From NCBI GenBank assembly GCA_034509735.1, contig JACGWO010000001.1:14772854-14836853 (forward strand): a DNA stretch of 64,000 nt. The letters are read 5' to 3'. Below the pieces are notes generated by a model. The model did no database searches. It saw nothing but the letters and a program-made list of their open reading frames with translations, and was not told the origin of the DNA. How positions within the stretch are numbered: the first letter of the stretch is position 1; each line of letters begins with the position of its first letter. This document shows, in pieces, positions 1-10,458 of the stretch. This stretch comes from Sesamum alatum (lineage: Eukaryota; Streptophyta; Magnoliopsida; Lamiales; Pedaliaceae). Position numbers and translations under genes: made by a program.

Positions 1-1140
1 AGCCCCAGGATTGGCCGTAGCCTGAGACTAGTGATCCTCCAGCATCTTTTGGAACGTCTCCTGCAAAAATAGTTAGAATAAATTAGAATATTTTCAAACA
101 TTAAAAAAATAAAATAGAATATAAATTTACAACTTACCGCCACCTGCGCTGCCCTCGGCCCGCTCCAGCCGCCGTCGGCCTTCTTCTTGTAGCATCTGGA
201 GAATAACTCCATCTGCTTCACTAGTCGGCTGAGCTCCTCCTCCTGTAAAAGAAATTGGAAATGGTTATTACAATTTCCGATTTAATAATAATAAATAATT
301 TAAATAATATTAAGCATCTTACCATCTTCCGCTTGTGCATACCGACGAAGACAGAACCCCCGAGGTACACAGTAGCGGATGCGGCCGGGTTGACAGACCG
401 GTTCGCCTTGTTCTTCTCGCACTCCTCCTTGAACTCCGGGGACTCCCAGTACAGGAGGAGCTGCCGCCAGACCTCGTTCACTAGCCATAGAGGCTTCTGC
501 AGGGATTGTCTGGCGATGATGAACTTCTTCCGAATGAACTTTCCCACCTAGGCGTGGAAGATCTTGAACATCACCTCGTCGTCGCAGTCCCACAAGTATG
601 TCATCTGTATTAAAAAAAAATATGTCATCTATAATAAAAATTTAATCGATAAATGAAATTAACCTTTCCTTGAGACTCTCAAACCAAAAATGTTGGTGCT
701 CCACCGGCACCTTACACAAACTGCCCCAAGGGTGGGGATAGTGTCCTCGCACCACCGCGTTGATGCGCACGTGTATCTTCCGATCTCTCCTGAAATTATA
801 TAATAATTAGTATTTGATTTAAATAATAATTTAAATTACAAAAAAAATTAAAAAAAATGTAAATTTACCTCGCGTCGGCGAGTGTGATGTAATGGCGCTC
901 GGATGGTGGCGGGAGTGGTGGGGCCGGTGGTGGTGGGGCAGCCCATGGAAGGGCCGGATCTACCGCCGGTGCGGTAGTGGATGGTCCGCCACCCTCCTCA
1001 ACTGGTGTAGTGCTAGACGGATCAGACTGCTGCTGATCCGGCGCAGGTGCTGCAGGTGCCTGCTCTGCCGGTGGTGGTGGTATGGCCGGCGAGCCACAGC
1101 CACGTCTACCTCCTCGAGGTGGGAAATCCCAACCAGACAT
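1..1140 (-). pseudogene. Second ORF of CACTA copy A (Ptta/En-Spm, Transposase_24-like), 3' end missing
   Basis: The start is the ATG at 1140 (MSGWDFPPRGGRRG...), matching the ATG at 26433 in copy B. Exon 1 (1140-869) encodes a Gly/Arg-rich start and a Pro/Ala/Gln-rich linker. Exon 2 (789 to about 664) encodes the conserved GHYPHPWGSL stretch. Later exons at about 600-325, 242-137 and 62-1 encode the region with YWESPEFK and NKANR that is typical of plant Ptta/En-Spm proteins, thought to bind element ends. Copy B shows the same intron pattern. Damage: there is an in-frame TAG at 550-548, and the exon 2 donor has GA where copy B has GT. The codon that is a stop in copy B at 27185 is still CAG here. 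The last exon runs off the window. Confidence 0.8.
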
Positions 1141-1144
1141 GATC

Positions 1145-2465
1145 TACATTTTTTTTAAAAAATATTAGTCGTATGAATTTAAATAATACATGTGAAATAT
1201 CAATTTATTTGAATAATAATAATTTTTGTAATTTTTTAAAATAATTATGCAAACTAAATCCTAAAATTGTATACTAAATTCCAAAATTAATCTAATAAAT
1301 TGATAATTAATCCCAATTTTGTTATTGAAATTTTTCCTACAATATTTACTAAATCCTAAAAGTATTACCTAAAATATATACTAACACACAAAATTGAGGC
1401 TTAATTACACTAAATCCTTCTATTTTTCCTACATATCTATACTAAATCCCAAAATTTGACCCTAAAATTTCACTAAATCCTTCTAATTTTCTATATATTT
1501 ATAGTAAATTCTAAATTTTGACCCTAAAATTGCACTCAATCCTTGTATTTTCCTATATATTTATACTAAATACTAATATTTGCCTATATCTTTACAGAAT
1601 ATTATAGAAAATTTCTTAAATTTTCTAAAATTTAAGAAAATGAACAAATTTCATATATTATGAGTAAAATTGATTTAAAATTTTGTTAAAAATACATAAT
1701 TTTTAAAAATTACATAAAATTTTGAAAATATTTTAAATTTATATAAAATGACATACAAAATTTAAAAAAATTCAAAAAAACTATCATAAAAATCACCAAC
1801 AATTTTAAATATACAGAAAATTTTCTGAAAATTTGTGAGTTTTCATAATTTCGGAAATTTACATTAACATTCTGGGATTTATTTAAATTTTCAAAAAATG
1901 ACATTAAATTGTAACAAAATTTCCCAATTTTCAGATTTTAAAAAATACAAATTTCTAGGTTTCTAAAACAGAATTTTTTTTGAAATTTTTAATAATATTA
2001 CAAAATAATATCCTATATTCCATCAAATTTGCAGATATTTGATTAAAATTCAAAAAATTAATAAACTAGGTAACATTATTTTCCATATTTTTAAAACAGA
2101 AAAAATAGAATCTTACATAACATTATTTTCCAAATTTCCTATATTCATCTAATTATTGACATATTTTCATTCTGAATTTAACATAAAAAATCAAAGAAAT
2201 AATTGAAAATGCACAAAAATTATAGAAAATTACAACATAATTATCATAAAATATTCAGAATATTACAGAAAAATCCAATAATATACAGAATTTACAGATT
2301 AATCCCCTAACTAAACAGAAATTACAGTTCAAGTCCCTAATTAAACAGAAATTACAGCTGAAGCCCCTAACTAAACAGAAATTACAGAAAAATACCCTAA
2401 CTATACAGAAATTACATAAAATTCCCAATCATTACAAAATTTGACATAAAACTCCCAAAACAGAA
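1145..2465. other. AT-rich intergenic spacer inside CACTA copy A
   Basis: This is about 1.3 kb of very AT-rich DNA with short, irregular repeats of the type CTAAATCCTAAAATT and, near 2300-2450, several copies of CTAACTAAACAGAAATTACAG. The part near 1200-1560 matches, in reverse complement, the 26040-26400 spacer of copy B. I see no coding potential. Confidence 0.6.
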
Positions 2466-2713
2466 TTTACATAAATAAAAAAATTAAAAAAAAAAAAGGG
2501 TTGCACAGGAATCCCTACTTGGTAGTTGACTGGCGGTGGACGACGGTTGGGCTGCGGATGGTGGAGGCAGAGGCAGCGTGGTGGACGTCGGACAGCGGAC
2601 GGCGGAGACAGAGGCAGCGTGGTGGACGGCGGACGGTGGAGGCAGAGGCAGAGCGGCGGACGGCGGTCTGGGTATGATTTGGATGGCGACTGTGGAGGCG
2701 GCGTGGTTTGGAT

Positions 2714-2820
2714 GGCGACGGGCGAGAGAGAGAGATGAGAGGGAGAGGGAGGCTGAGAGATGTAGAGGGAGAGGGAGAGTGAGGGAAGAAAAATCGGCCA
2801 AGGGTCGGATATATATTAGA
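2714..2820 (-). promoter_or_regulatory. Promoter-like segment on the minus strand (TATA plus CT-rich leader)
   Basis: On the minus strand a TATATAT box (about 2814-2806) is followed about 30 bases downstream by a long CTCTCCCTCT tract, a common layout for a plant core promoter and leader. It points towards the second ORF at 1140. No transcript evidence is available, so this is inference from layout only. Confidence 0.3.
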
Positions 2821-3920
2821 TTTTTGGAACGATCGTGACTTGTAAACACCGTTCCTAATCTCGGGCCAACTATAGAAAACGATGTCGTATTCTCTGTAAT
2901 ACGATGTCGTTTTGATACCTTCTACTGAGAGTTGACCTAAATAGGAGTGGTCACTTAGTACTAAGGCCATTCCACAAACCGTTCCCAATTTCTACCGTTC
3001 CCAAATTACAAATGTCCATTCTCATATCAATTCCAAATACTTAGTACTTGGAATTGTACTAATAGGAACGGTCACTTAATAGAAAATGTGTTGCCAACCC
3101 CGTTCCTAAAGTAAGAAACGATGTCGTTTTAAGTCATGAACATAGCAACCGTTCCTAATTTCATGTGCACCCGTTCCTATATGTATTACAATATTTCTTT
3201 TATCTTATTAGATAATAACTATAAATTAAGAAAAACACGTTCCGGACACTCATATAATTGAATTAAGGTACACAATTGGATATCTACAAGAATTTCAAAT
3301 TACATAGTAATTTCTGCAATATATACACACGTTCAAAATATGAAGTATATTTGTATATTTATTTTTGTTAGTATTTCACATATGTAACTAGGATCCTTGA
3401 TTGTTGTACTGCACGGCATAATCAGACCATCAAAATTCTAATCAAACCGTTAGATATGATGTACCATACAAAATAATACATTATATGTAGTTTTGCGGAA
3501 TTTCGGTGTGCGGTTCTCGATATATCGTATCCGGTTAGTATTCATCGTAAGAAAAAAGATGCATCCTTAAATCCCGATTGATGATTGAAAATCAGACCGT
3601 TGGACATCAATTCATATCCATAATCTTGTATGTGTTCAAAAATGGTGTCGATCCGATTGACAGATGTTGAGATATCGGACCAATTGGTTGGAATTGTAAT
3701 ACTAGGAATGGTCACCTAATAGACAAGGTGTTCCCAATATCATTCCAAATGAAAAGAACGATGTCGTTTTAATACACACACGTATTACCGTTCCTATTGT
3801 ACTTTGGAAGGTTCGTATATAAACTGACCGCTCTAATAGTTGATTTTCCCACCAATTTTCTATTGGGCGCCAAAATGAAATATTGGACTTCAGTTTGGAA
3901 CAGTCGTTGGTTTTCATCGA

Positions 3921-4198
3921 CCGTTCCTAATTCAAATTTCCTTCATTTTTTTAATTAGCCACCATATTTGAAAAATTATACCTTAAATAGGAACGGTCTT
4001 GATAAATTTGGACCGTTCCTAATTCAAAATTTTCTCATTTTTTTAATTAGCCGCCATATTTGAAAAATTGTACCTTAAATAGGAACGGCCCTAATAAATT
4101 TGGACCGTTCCTAATTCAAATTTTCCTCATTTTTTTTTAATTAGCCGCCATATTTGAAAAATTGTACCTTAAATATGAACGGTCCTAATAAATTTGGA
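3921..4198. repeat. Tandem repeat, three units of 92-94 bp
   Basis: CCGTTCCTAATTCAAA recurs at 3921, 4013, 4105 and 4199. Each unit also holds TTAATTAGCC(A/G)CCATATTTG and ends with an inverted GGAACGGTC word, so each unit can fold on itself. This resembles the binding-site arrays of CACTA subterminal regions but sits in the interior of the element. Confidence 0.85.
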
Positions 4199-4431
4199 CC
4201 GTTCCTAATTCAAATTTCCCTAATTTTTTTTGTTTGGCACCTATTCAAATAGTTGTACCTGTATTAGGAACGGTTGTTAGAATAAAATATCTGTTCCTAA
4301 TTTTAAAATTTAGTCTAATTTCTTAGAATAATCAAAATATATCTATCGAGTACAATTTTTACAATAAGATTAATAAAAAAATTATAGAAAAATTTCTGAA
4401 AATTCAATAAGTCTCTTCATCGGACTCAGCC

Positions 4432-7400
4432 TCAGCTATCTTCATCTTCATCTTTGGATTCACTGTCTGGCGAGCGCGATGGCCCTGCTCTATGATCAAC
4501 GACCAACAGTATTCCCGGTGGGTCATGCAGTTCAAAGGTTTGGTTATCTATTACAACATCTGGATTAGGTATGACTTCATCCATCTGATAGGCAACCTCG
4601 GTCCATCGCGAGTCATCGATTACTGTTCGAGCCTTGATTTTGCAAACAGCTTTCCAGTCGACTTTGTCTCTCTTCATGCTCAGGCAATCTGCGTAGTAGA
4701 CTTGTACTGCTTGTTGTGTCAGTATGAATGGTTCATTCTTTTGGTAGAGCTTTTTGAAGTTGACATCAACGACGTGATAACGAGGGTGTATCATCATGCC
4801 TCTGATCGGATCGACCCAACGACAATTAAACAATATAATGTGCATGTCTAGAATAAGTAGGTAATCTAACATAATTATCTCTTTCAATATTCCGTAGAAG
4901 TCAGAATCCGTGTCTGTATATGATAAACTTTTCACACAAACACCACAATTCATTGTTGACTTCCCGACATTGTGACGTTCAGTGTGAAAAATTGAAGCCA
5001 TTAACGAAGTAAGACGGGTATGTCGTCACTTCTACTCTAGGGCCCCAATAATGCAACTTCAACAATTCGTCGTTTGTGTGATTCAATTCGGGTTCACCTG
5101 GAATTTATCATATAGTAATTCAAATAATTGATTAAAAATTGAGCAGATCACATTTATAAGAAAGTGACGCTTACACGACGCTTGACCCAATCCTTGAATT
5201 GTGTTGCCACTAGTTGATCAATTATCGGGTCCTCCGAATGGTGTTGCTCGAACAGTTCATTCAAGAATGACCTGTTATAGTAAAACTGATAGTTATAAAT
5301 ATACATGTAATTGAAATTGAAATGATTCTTATGAGATAATTACGTTTGTATAATACACTTACTCGTAGTGCGGTGCAACTACTTCACAATTACACAAGAC
5401 GTATGTCTCAATAACATGAAATTCCTCACCGCTCAGCCATCTCTTCTTCGAGGCTCCACTTGCTCGGCCCGGGTAATTGAAAATGGGCCGAACTATTCGA
5501 TCGTCGTTGCTCGTGAGATCATCGTTCCGACCGGGTCTGTTTCGCTTGCAGAGAATGTGCGGTTCGAAGTAGTGAGAGGAGAAAAGCCCGTTTTCTTCGA
5601 CAATATAAGCCTCTACAATTGACGCCTCGACGTGTGCTTTATTTTTCACCTTTTTCTTCAAATCGCGTAGGAATCTATTCATACGACTATTATTAAAATG
5701 CAAATAATAAATATATATGTAACAATATTTATTTCATTACCTTTCAAATAGGTACATCCACCTGTATTGCACGGGCCCCCCAACGCGCGCCTCATATGGA
5801 AGGTGAACAATTAGATGATCTATTGAGTCGAAAAAAGAAGGAAAATTTTTTTCGAGGTTGCACAAGATGACGACTACACTATCTTCCAATTCTTTTACCT
5901 TGGCCACATCTAGTGTTGTTGCGCATAGGATCTGGAGTAGAAGGCTCACTTCCGTTAAGGCCCCCCAGACGTTTTCTGGAAGCATTTCACGGAAGGCAAC
6001 TGGAATCAACTTCTGCATGAATACATGACAATCATGGCTCTTCATGCCGTGCATCCTTAACTCTTTCATGTCGACGCAACGGGCCAAGTTAGATGCATAC
6101 CTATCAGGAATCTAAGACAACGAATCCACTCATATATCTTCTTCTTTTGCTCCCTCGTCAGTGTATATATATACTGCTTTGGACATCACGTTCGGTCTCC
6201 TTTCGTCGACCTCAAGCTCCGGCCGATTACATATGATCTTGAGATCCTTCCGTGCATTTAGATTGTCCTTCGTTTTTTCCTTGATGTCCATCACAGTATT
6301 GAATATATTATCGAACACATTCTTCTCAATATGCATGACATCAAGATTGTGTCGTATCAGATGTGCTCCGCAGTATTCAAGCTCCCAGAAGAAGCTTTTC
6401 TTTGTCCACTTATGGTCCACACCGTAGCCTTCCGGTTCACTCAACTATTGTTCGACTGCCACACTAAACAGATCGACACGGGTTCGGATCTGTTCTCCAG
6501 TCAGCCTCGGACATGCAACCTTCCTCTCGATTCGATTTTTAGTGAAAGCTTTCTTGTTCCTACGATAAGTATGATCCGGTGATAGGAACTGCCTGTGGCA
6601 GTCAAAATAGCATGCCTTCTGACACCGTATTGTAAATTGAATGCCCGTGTGTCCTCCATACAAATTGGACACCCCATAACACTGGCATTACTCCATCCAG
6701 ACGCCATCCCATAAGTAGGAAGGTCGTTCACTATCCACATCAATGCGGCATGCATCATGAATGCCTGGTTTGTTGTAGTATCGTCCGTACGTACACCCAC
6801 ATGCCATAAATTCTTCAACTCTTCGATCAATGGCTCCAAGTAGATATCGATAAGACGTTTGGGATTCGATGGGCCAGGGATCACCATCGTTAGAAACATA
6901 TACTCAGACTTCATGCACATTCTCGGTGGGAGATTGTACGGTGTAAGTATCACGGGCCAACATGAGTAAATTTTACCATACTGGCCGTGCGGTGCAAACT
7001 CATCCGTGCACAACCCAAGTCTAATATTACGAGGCTTTGCTGCAAAATCAGGATACGTCCGGTCAAAATGCTTCCAAGCCTCTGCATCGGACGGATGACA
7101 CATGGATCCTTCCTCCGTCTGATGGCTCGCATGCCAAGTCATATGCTCTATTGTGGCCTCCGATGCATACAACCTCAACAGCCGAGGGGTAAGTGGTAGA
7201 TACCTAAGAATGGCATACGGAGATTTCTTGCGTTTAGGATTTCTGTCCCTGGTGGGCTTGTACCTAGCGTCTCCACACAACTTGCAATATTCTAAATCAA
7301 TATCATCCTTCCAGTACAACATGCACCCATTTTTGCAAGCATCAATCTTCTAAACTGGTAAACTCAATTCTCTTATCAATTTCTTCGTATTGTAATAATC

Positions 7401-8141
7401 GGCGGGGAAAGTCCGATCGCGGGGCATTACAGTATCAGCCCACTGGCATAACTGATCATATGTATGCTCAGAAAAACCCCCTTCAGCCTTGATATTCACC
7501 AAAGAGGCAATTGACGCCAACTGAGAGGTAGTGCAGTCATTCCACAACGGTTGGTCCGCAGCATGAACTACATCAAAAAAATGGTCTGACAAGCCAAACA
7601 CATCATCATAGGGCCCCGAATCATAATATGAACTAGGACCCACATCAAATGGACAATACCGAGTACAATCATTAGTCGGTCCCGGACAATACCAAGTACC
7701 ATCATCAGTCGGTCCCTCCTGGTTGTACGAAGACCAGAATAACGGCCCAGCGGCATCCAATGTCATCCTCTGCGCCCAATCTATCTGAGCCGTATCACCC
7801 CAATGCGAACTACACTCCTCCTGAACGGGTGGCGTTTGCTGCTGCTGCACAGGGGGCACTGTCAATGCTTCAAAGTATTCCTGCACCCTTTTCTCACCAT
7901 GCGAAATCCAATTGCAATACTCTGGCATAAACCCTTTCATACACAAATCAAAATTTACCTTGTCTGGTGTTTTAAACCGTTCGTTTTTGCACTTCTAGCA
8001 GGGACACTTGATCTTGTCCCCGTCCATATATGCACGCTGAGACTGGGCCCATTCTAAAAATGTTGTAACACCATCCTCAAACTCCGGCGTCACACCTAGG
8101 ACGTCTCGATCATACATCCATTTCCTCAATTATCTTAACAT
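4432..8141 (-). pseudogene. TNP2-type CACTA transposase, copy A, degenerate
   Basis: The likely start is the ATG at 8141, just after a leader intron (8237-8150) also present in copy B. Domains in order are: the transposase-associated zinc region (KWMYDRD..., about 8120-7960), the main Transposase_21 region (about 7320-6130, including LDVMHIEKNVFDNI), a DUF4218 region (6087-5737, MHGMKSHDCHVFMQKLIP), and a DUF4216 region (about 5040-4432, NCRWVDPIRG and QAVQVYYAD). Short AT-rich introns separate the last parts. Such proteins cut and join CACTA ends in the nucleus. Damage: TAA at codon 4, TAG at 7997-7995 and 7352-7350 where copy B has CAG, and a 7-bp loss near the C-terminus that brings a stop at 4432. 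It is more complete than copy B because DUF4218 is kept. Confidence 0.88.
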
Positions 8142-8439
8142 GATTAGTCCTACGTCTAATTCACAACAGCATGCAATTAAATCACGAGAGTATATTATAT
8201 ATATATATACAAAAATAACAGAATTTTGCATACTTACCTGAGCAAAACACCTATCAATATCAATGCAAAATTCGCGCTCGGTAATTAATATGTTCGATTT
8301 TCCATATAAAGAATCAAGGGGGGAGGGGGAGTTACAACAAAATGAGTTGGAGAGTAATTATAAGAACAATGACAAAGAAGGGGGACATATATATAGAAAA
8401 TATTGAAATGGATATTGGAATATTATTTGGAACATAAAA

Positions 8440-9057
8440 CTAGCCGTTTAAATATAGTCGTTGTTCCAGCTTTAGGAACGATCGCAGGTGTGGTCACAGG
8501 AACGATAATATTACCGTTGTAATATAGCCGTTAAGGCATATTAGGAACTGTATGAGTCACACGCAAGAGGACCGTTCCTAATTGGAGCACAAGTTGGAAC
8601 AATAATTGTAACAATATAGCACTTACTATATACCCACAATTTGGAACGGTAATTGCATTATATTTTTGCCCATGGCGTAAAACGGTCTTATGTACACTAC
8701 ATGTTGGAACGGTCAGCTGACCGGTCCAAATAGACACGGCCATAGGAACCCATATAGGAACGGTACGTGTTTCCGGTCGACTAACCGTTCCCAATTTCAA
8801 ACATGTGTTCCAAATTAAAACCCAAAATATATCAGGCCCCTTTTAGGAACTGTGATAGGTGTACGAATTGACTCACATATGTTGGCACTCGAATAGGAAC
8901 GGTCGTGCCGTTCCTATTAATTTGTATTACAATTACCACGATAGTGACATCATCAACGGTTTCCCGTTCAACAACAGTTCCATTTACCGTACCTATTTGG
9001 AGCGATCGTTGGAACGGGCATCTATATTCGTTCGAATTCTCGCATTTTTTTGTAGTG
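8440..9057. repeat. Subterminal repeat region and terminal inverted repeat of CACTA copy A
   Basis: About 600 bp carries many copies in both orientations of the word GGAACGGT or ACCGTTCC, spaced irregularly, ending in the CACTA terminus at 9057. In En/Spm, repeated subterminal words are bound by the element's own DNA-binding protein. That role is inferred here from position and repetition. Confidence 0.85.
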
Positions 9058-9740
9058 TACTTTTCAGATTTAAGTTTTGAGCATGCTATTCTAAACAACG
9101 TATGACAAATCTTTTTACTTTTATTTTATGCGTTCCAAATTTTAAAGAAGTCTTTTGAGTTTGAGATTATAAGATGTTCACATTTTCTCATCTCATTTAA
9201 CTATATATAGTGGGGATTTTTTTTAATTTGTTCAAGTTTTTGTCATAGCCTACTTCTAATTCTAATTTAATTTTTAGTTTTTGTGAAGAATTTAACTTCT
9301 TTTTGAATTTTTATTTGTTGGTTAATGTTTTTTCTACTTTTCAGGTTTAAGTTTCGAGCATGCTCTTTTACGGCAAACAACTTACGGCAAACTCTTTTAC
9401 TTTTATTTTACATGTGTTTGCAAATTTCAATAAAGTCTTTTGAGTTTGAGATTAGATGATGTTCACATTTTCTCATCTCATTTAACTATATGTAGTTGGA
9501 TTTTTTTTTTTATTTGTTCAAGTTTTTGTCATAGCTTACTTCTAATTCTAATTTATTTTTTAGTTTTCTCGATGAATTTAACTTCTATTTGAATTTTTAT
9601 TTGTTGCTTAATGTATTTTCTACATTTCATGCTCAAGTTTTTAGCATGCTATTCCAAGCAAATTACGATAAATCCATTTATTTTATTTTATGCGTGCACA
9701 AGTTTCAACGAAGTTTTTTTAGTTTGAAATTACGAGCTAA
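9058..9740. repeat. Three-copy tandem repeat, about 280 bp per unit
   Basis: The word (G/T)AGCATGCT falls at 9079, 9356 and 9642, each followed by similar text (a CAAA or TTCCAA stretch, AAGTCTTTTGAGTTTGAGATTA, CTCATCTCATTTAACTATAT). Copies 1 and 2 are nearly full, and copy 3 is cut off near 9740. CACTA copy A ends exactly where copy 1 begins, within the motif CTACTTTTCAG seen intact in copy 2. I see no coding potential. Confidence 0.85.
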
Positions 9741-10298
9741 TATTTTAGTCTATGGGTGAAACAATAGCATAAGGGGAAATGAAGATTTGGACCAAAAGTA
9801 GCAAAGAGTAAATAACGATAGATATTTTACTATATAATTTTGACATTAGAATAACAAAATACAAATATTATATTAAATAGTCGAACAGAAAAAGCACAAT
9901 TAATATTGAAAATTCTCAACAAAATGAATAAAATAATCGATATATATATATATATATTTGTACATAATAATTTAATAATTACTTGCATGCACAAGCAAGA
10001 TATATATTTGATTCATTTTTTTATGGTGATAACTTTGTATATTTTGTCAGCAGACTTCCGGCTATTAGTTTTGAAGAATTACATTAATTTTGTATTTGTA
10101 ATCAATTGTTATTTTTCTTATGATTTAGTGGGCTTCCATGACATTGAAGTTATGAAAATAGGATAATACATAATATCATTTAAAGCAAAACTTAACTCAT
10201 TATTTTTTATATTTATAATCTTATCTTTTGCTAAAACTATTTCTTATTAGTTTTTATTATATTTATATCTAATAATAATGTTTTTTTATATTTGTGCA
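9741..10298. other. AT-rich spacer, no gene seen
   Basis: AT-rich DNA with a short (AT)n run near 9940. The longest open frame here (9906-10166) is low complexity, lacks any recognisable domain and is not supported as a gene. Confidence 0.5.
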
Positions 10299-10315
10299 GT
10301 ATTGATTAGTTACTT
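10299..10315. repeat. Target-site duplication of the LINE (3' side)
   Basis: GTATTGATTAGTTACTT here is repeated exactly at 15856-15872, flanking the LINE. Seventeen bases is typical of target-primed reverse transcription. Confidence 0.9.
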
Positions 10316-10458
10316 TTTTTTTTTTTTTTGGTGAAGCCGCCGATGCCATGGCAGGGGGTTTGGCGAGACCCCTACCCGTTTATTAGAGACCGATCAAGTT
10401 CATGTACATGTGATAAGAAAACCAAAGCGTTCCTCTCTGTACAAAGAATGGAAAGAAT

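Larger units (their letters stand above)
2466..4285. other. Middle module of CACTA copy A, absent from copy B
   Basis: This block lies between the transposase and the second ORF and has no counterpart in copy B, where sequence matching about 4285 joins directly to sequence matching about 1535. It has three parts: a GC-rich low-complexity stretch (2515-2740) built on GGCGGACGG-like words, a pyrimidine-rich tract with a TATATAT box on the minus strand (2714-2820), and many copies of the GGAACGGT/ACCGTTCC word (2840-4285), which is also the main word of the element's subterminal regions. No reliable reading frame is seen. It may be an internal regulatory region or the remains of a nested relative. 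Confidence 0.6.
1..9057 (-). mobile_element. CACTA (En/Spm) transposon, copy A, partial
   Basis: The 5' end of this minus-oriented element is at 9057, where the plus strand reads TTTTTTTGTAGTG, the inverted form of the CACTACAAAAAAA terminus of copy B (22029). The other end lies left of the window. The order on the minus strand is subterminal repeats (9057-8440), a non-coding leader exon with a small intron (8237-8150), a TNP2-type transposase (8141-4432), a 1.9-kb middle module, and a second ORF of the plant Ptta/En-Spm type (1140 to the window edge). Every part except the middle module has a close counterpart in copy B, so the two are members of one family. The three bases after the end are TAC, the expected size of a CACTA target duplication. 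The partner copy cannot be seen. Both coding regions are broken, so this copy is non-autonomous. Confidence 0.93.

Noticed and set aside
892..1158. Plus-strand open frame rich in Trp and Arg
   Set aside because: Antisense to exon 1 of the CACTA second ORF. The composition reflects the GC-rich Pro codons on the other strand.
2515..2988. Overlapping open frames rich in Pro, Ser and Leu on both strands
   Set aside because: They arise from low-complexity GGCGGACGG and CTCTCC repeats. No domain and no supported start.
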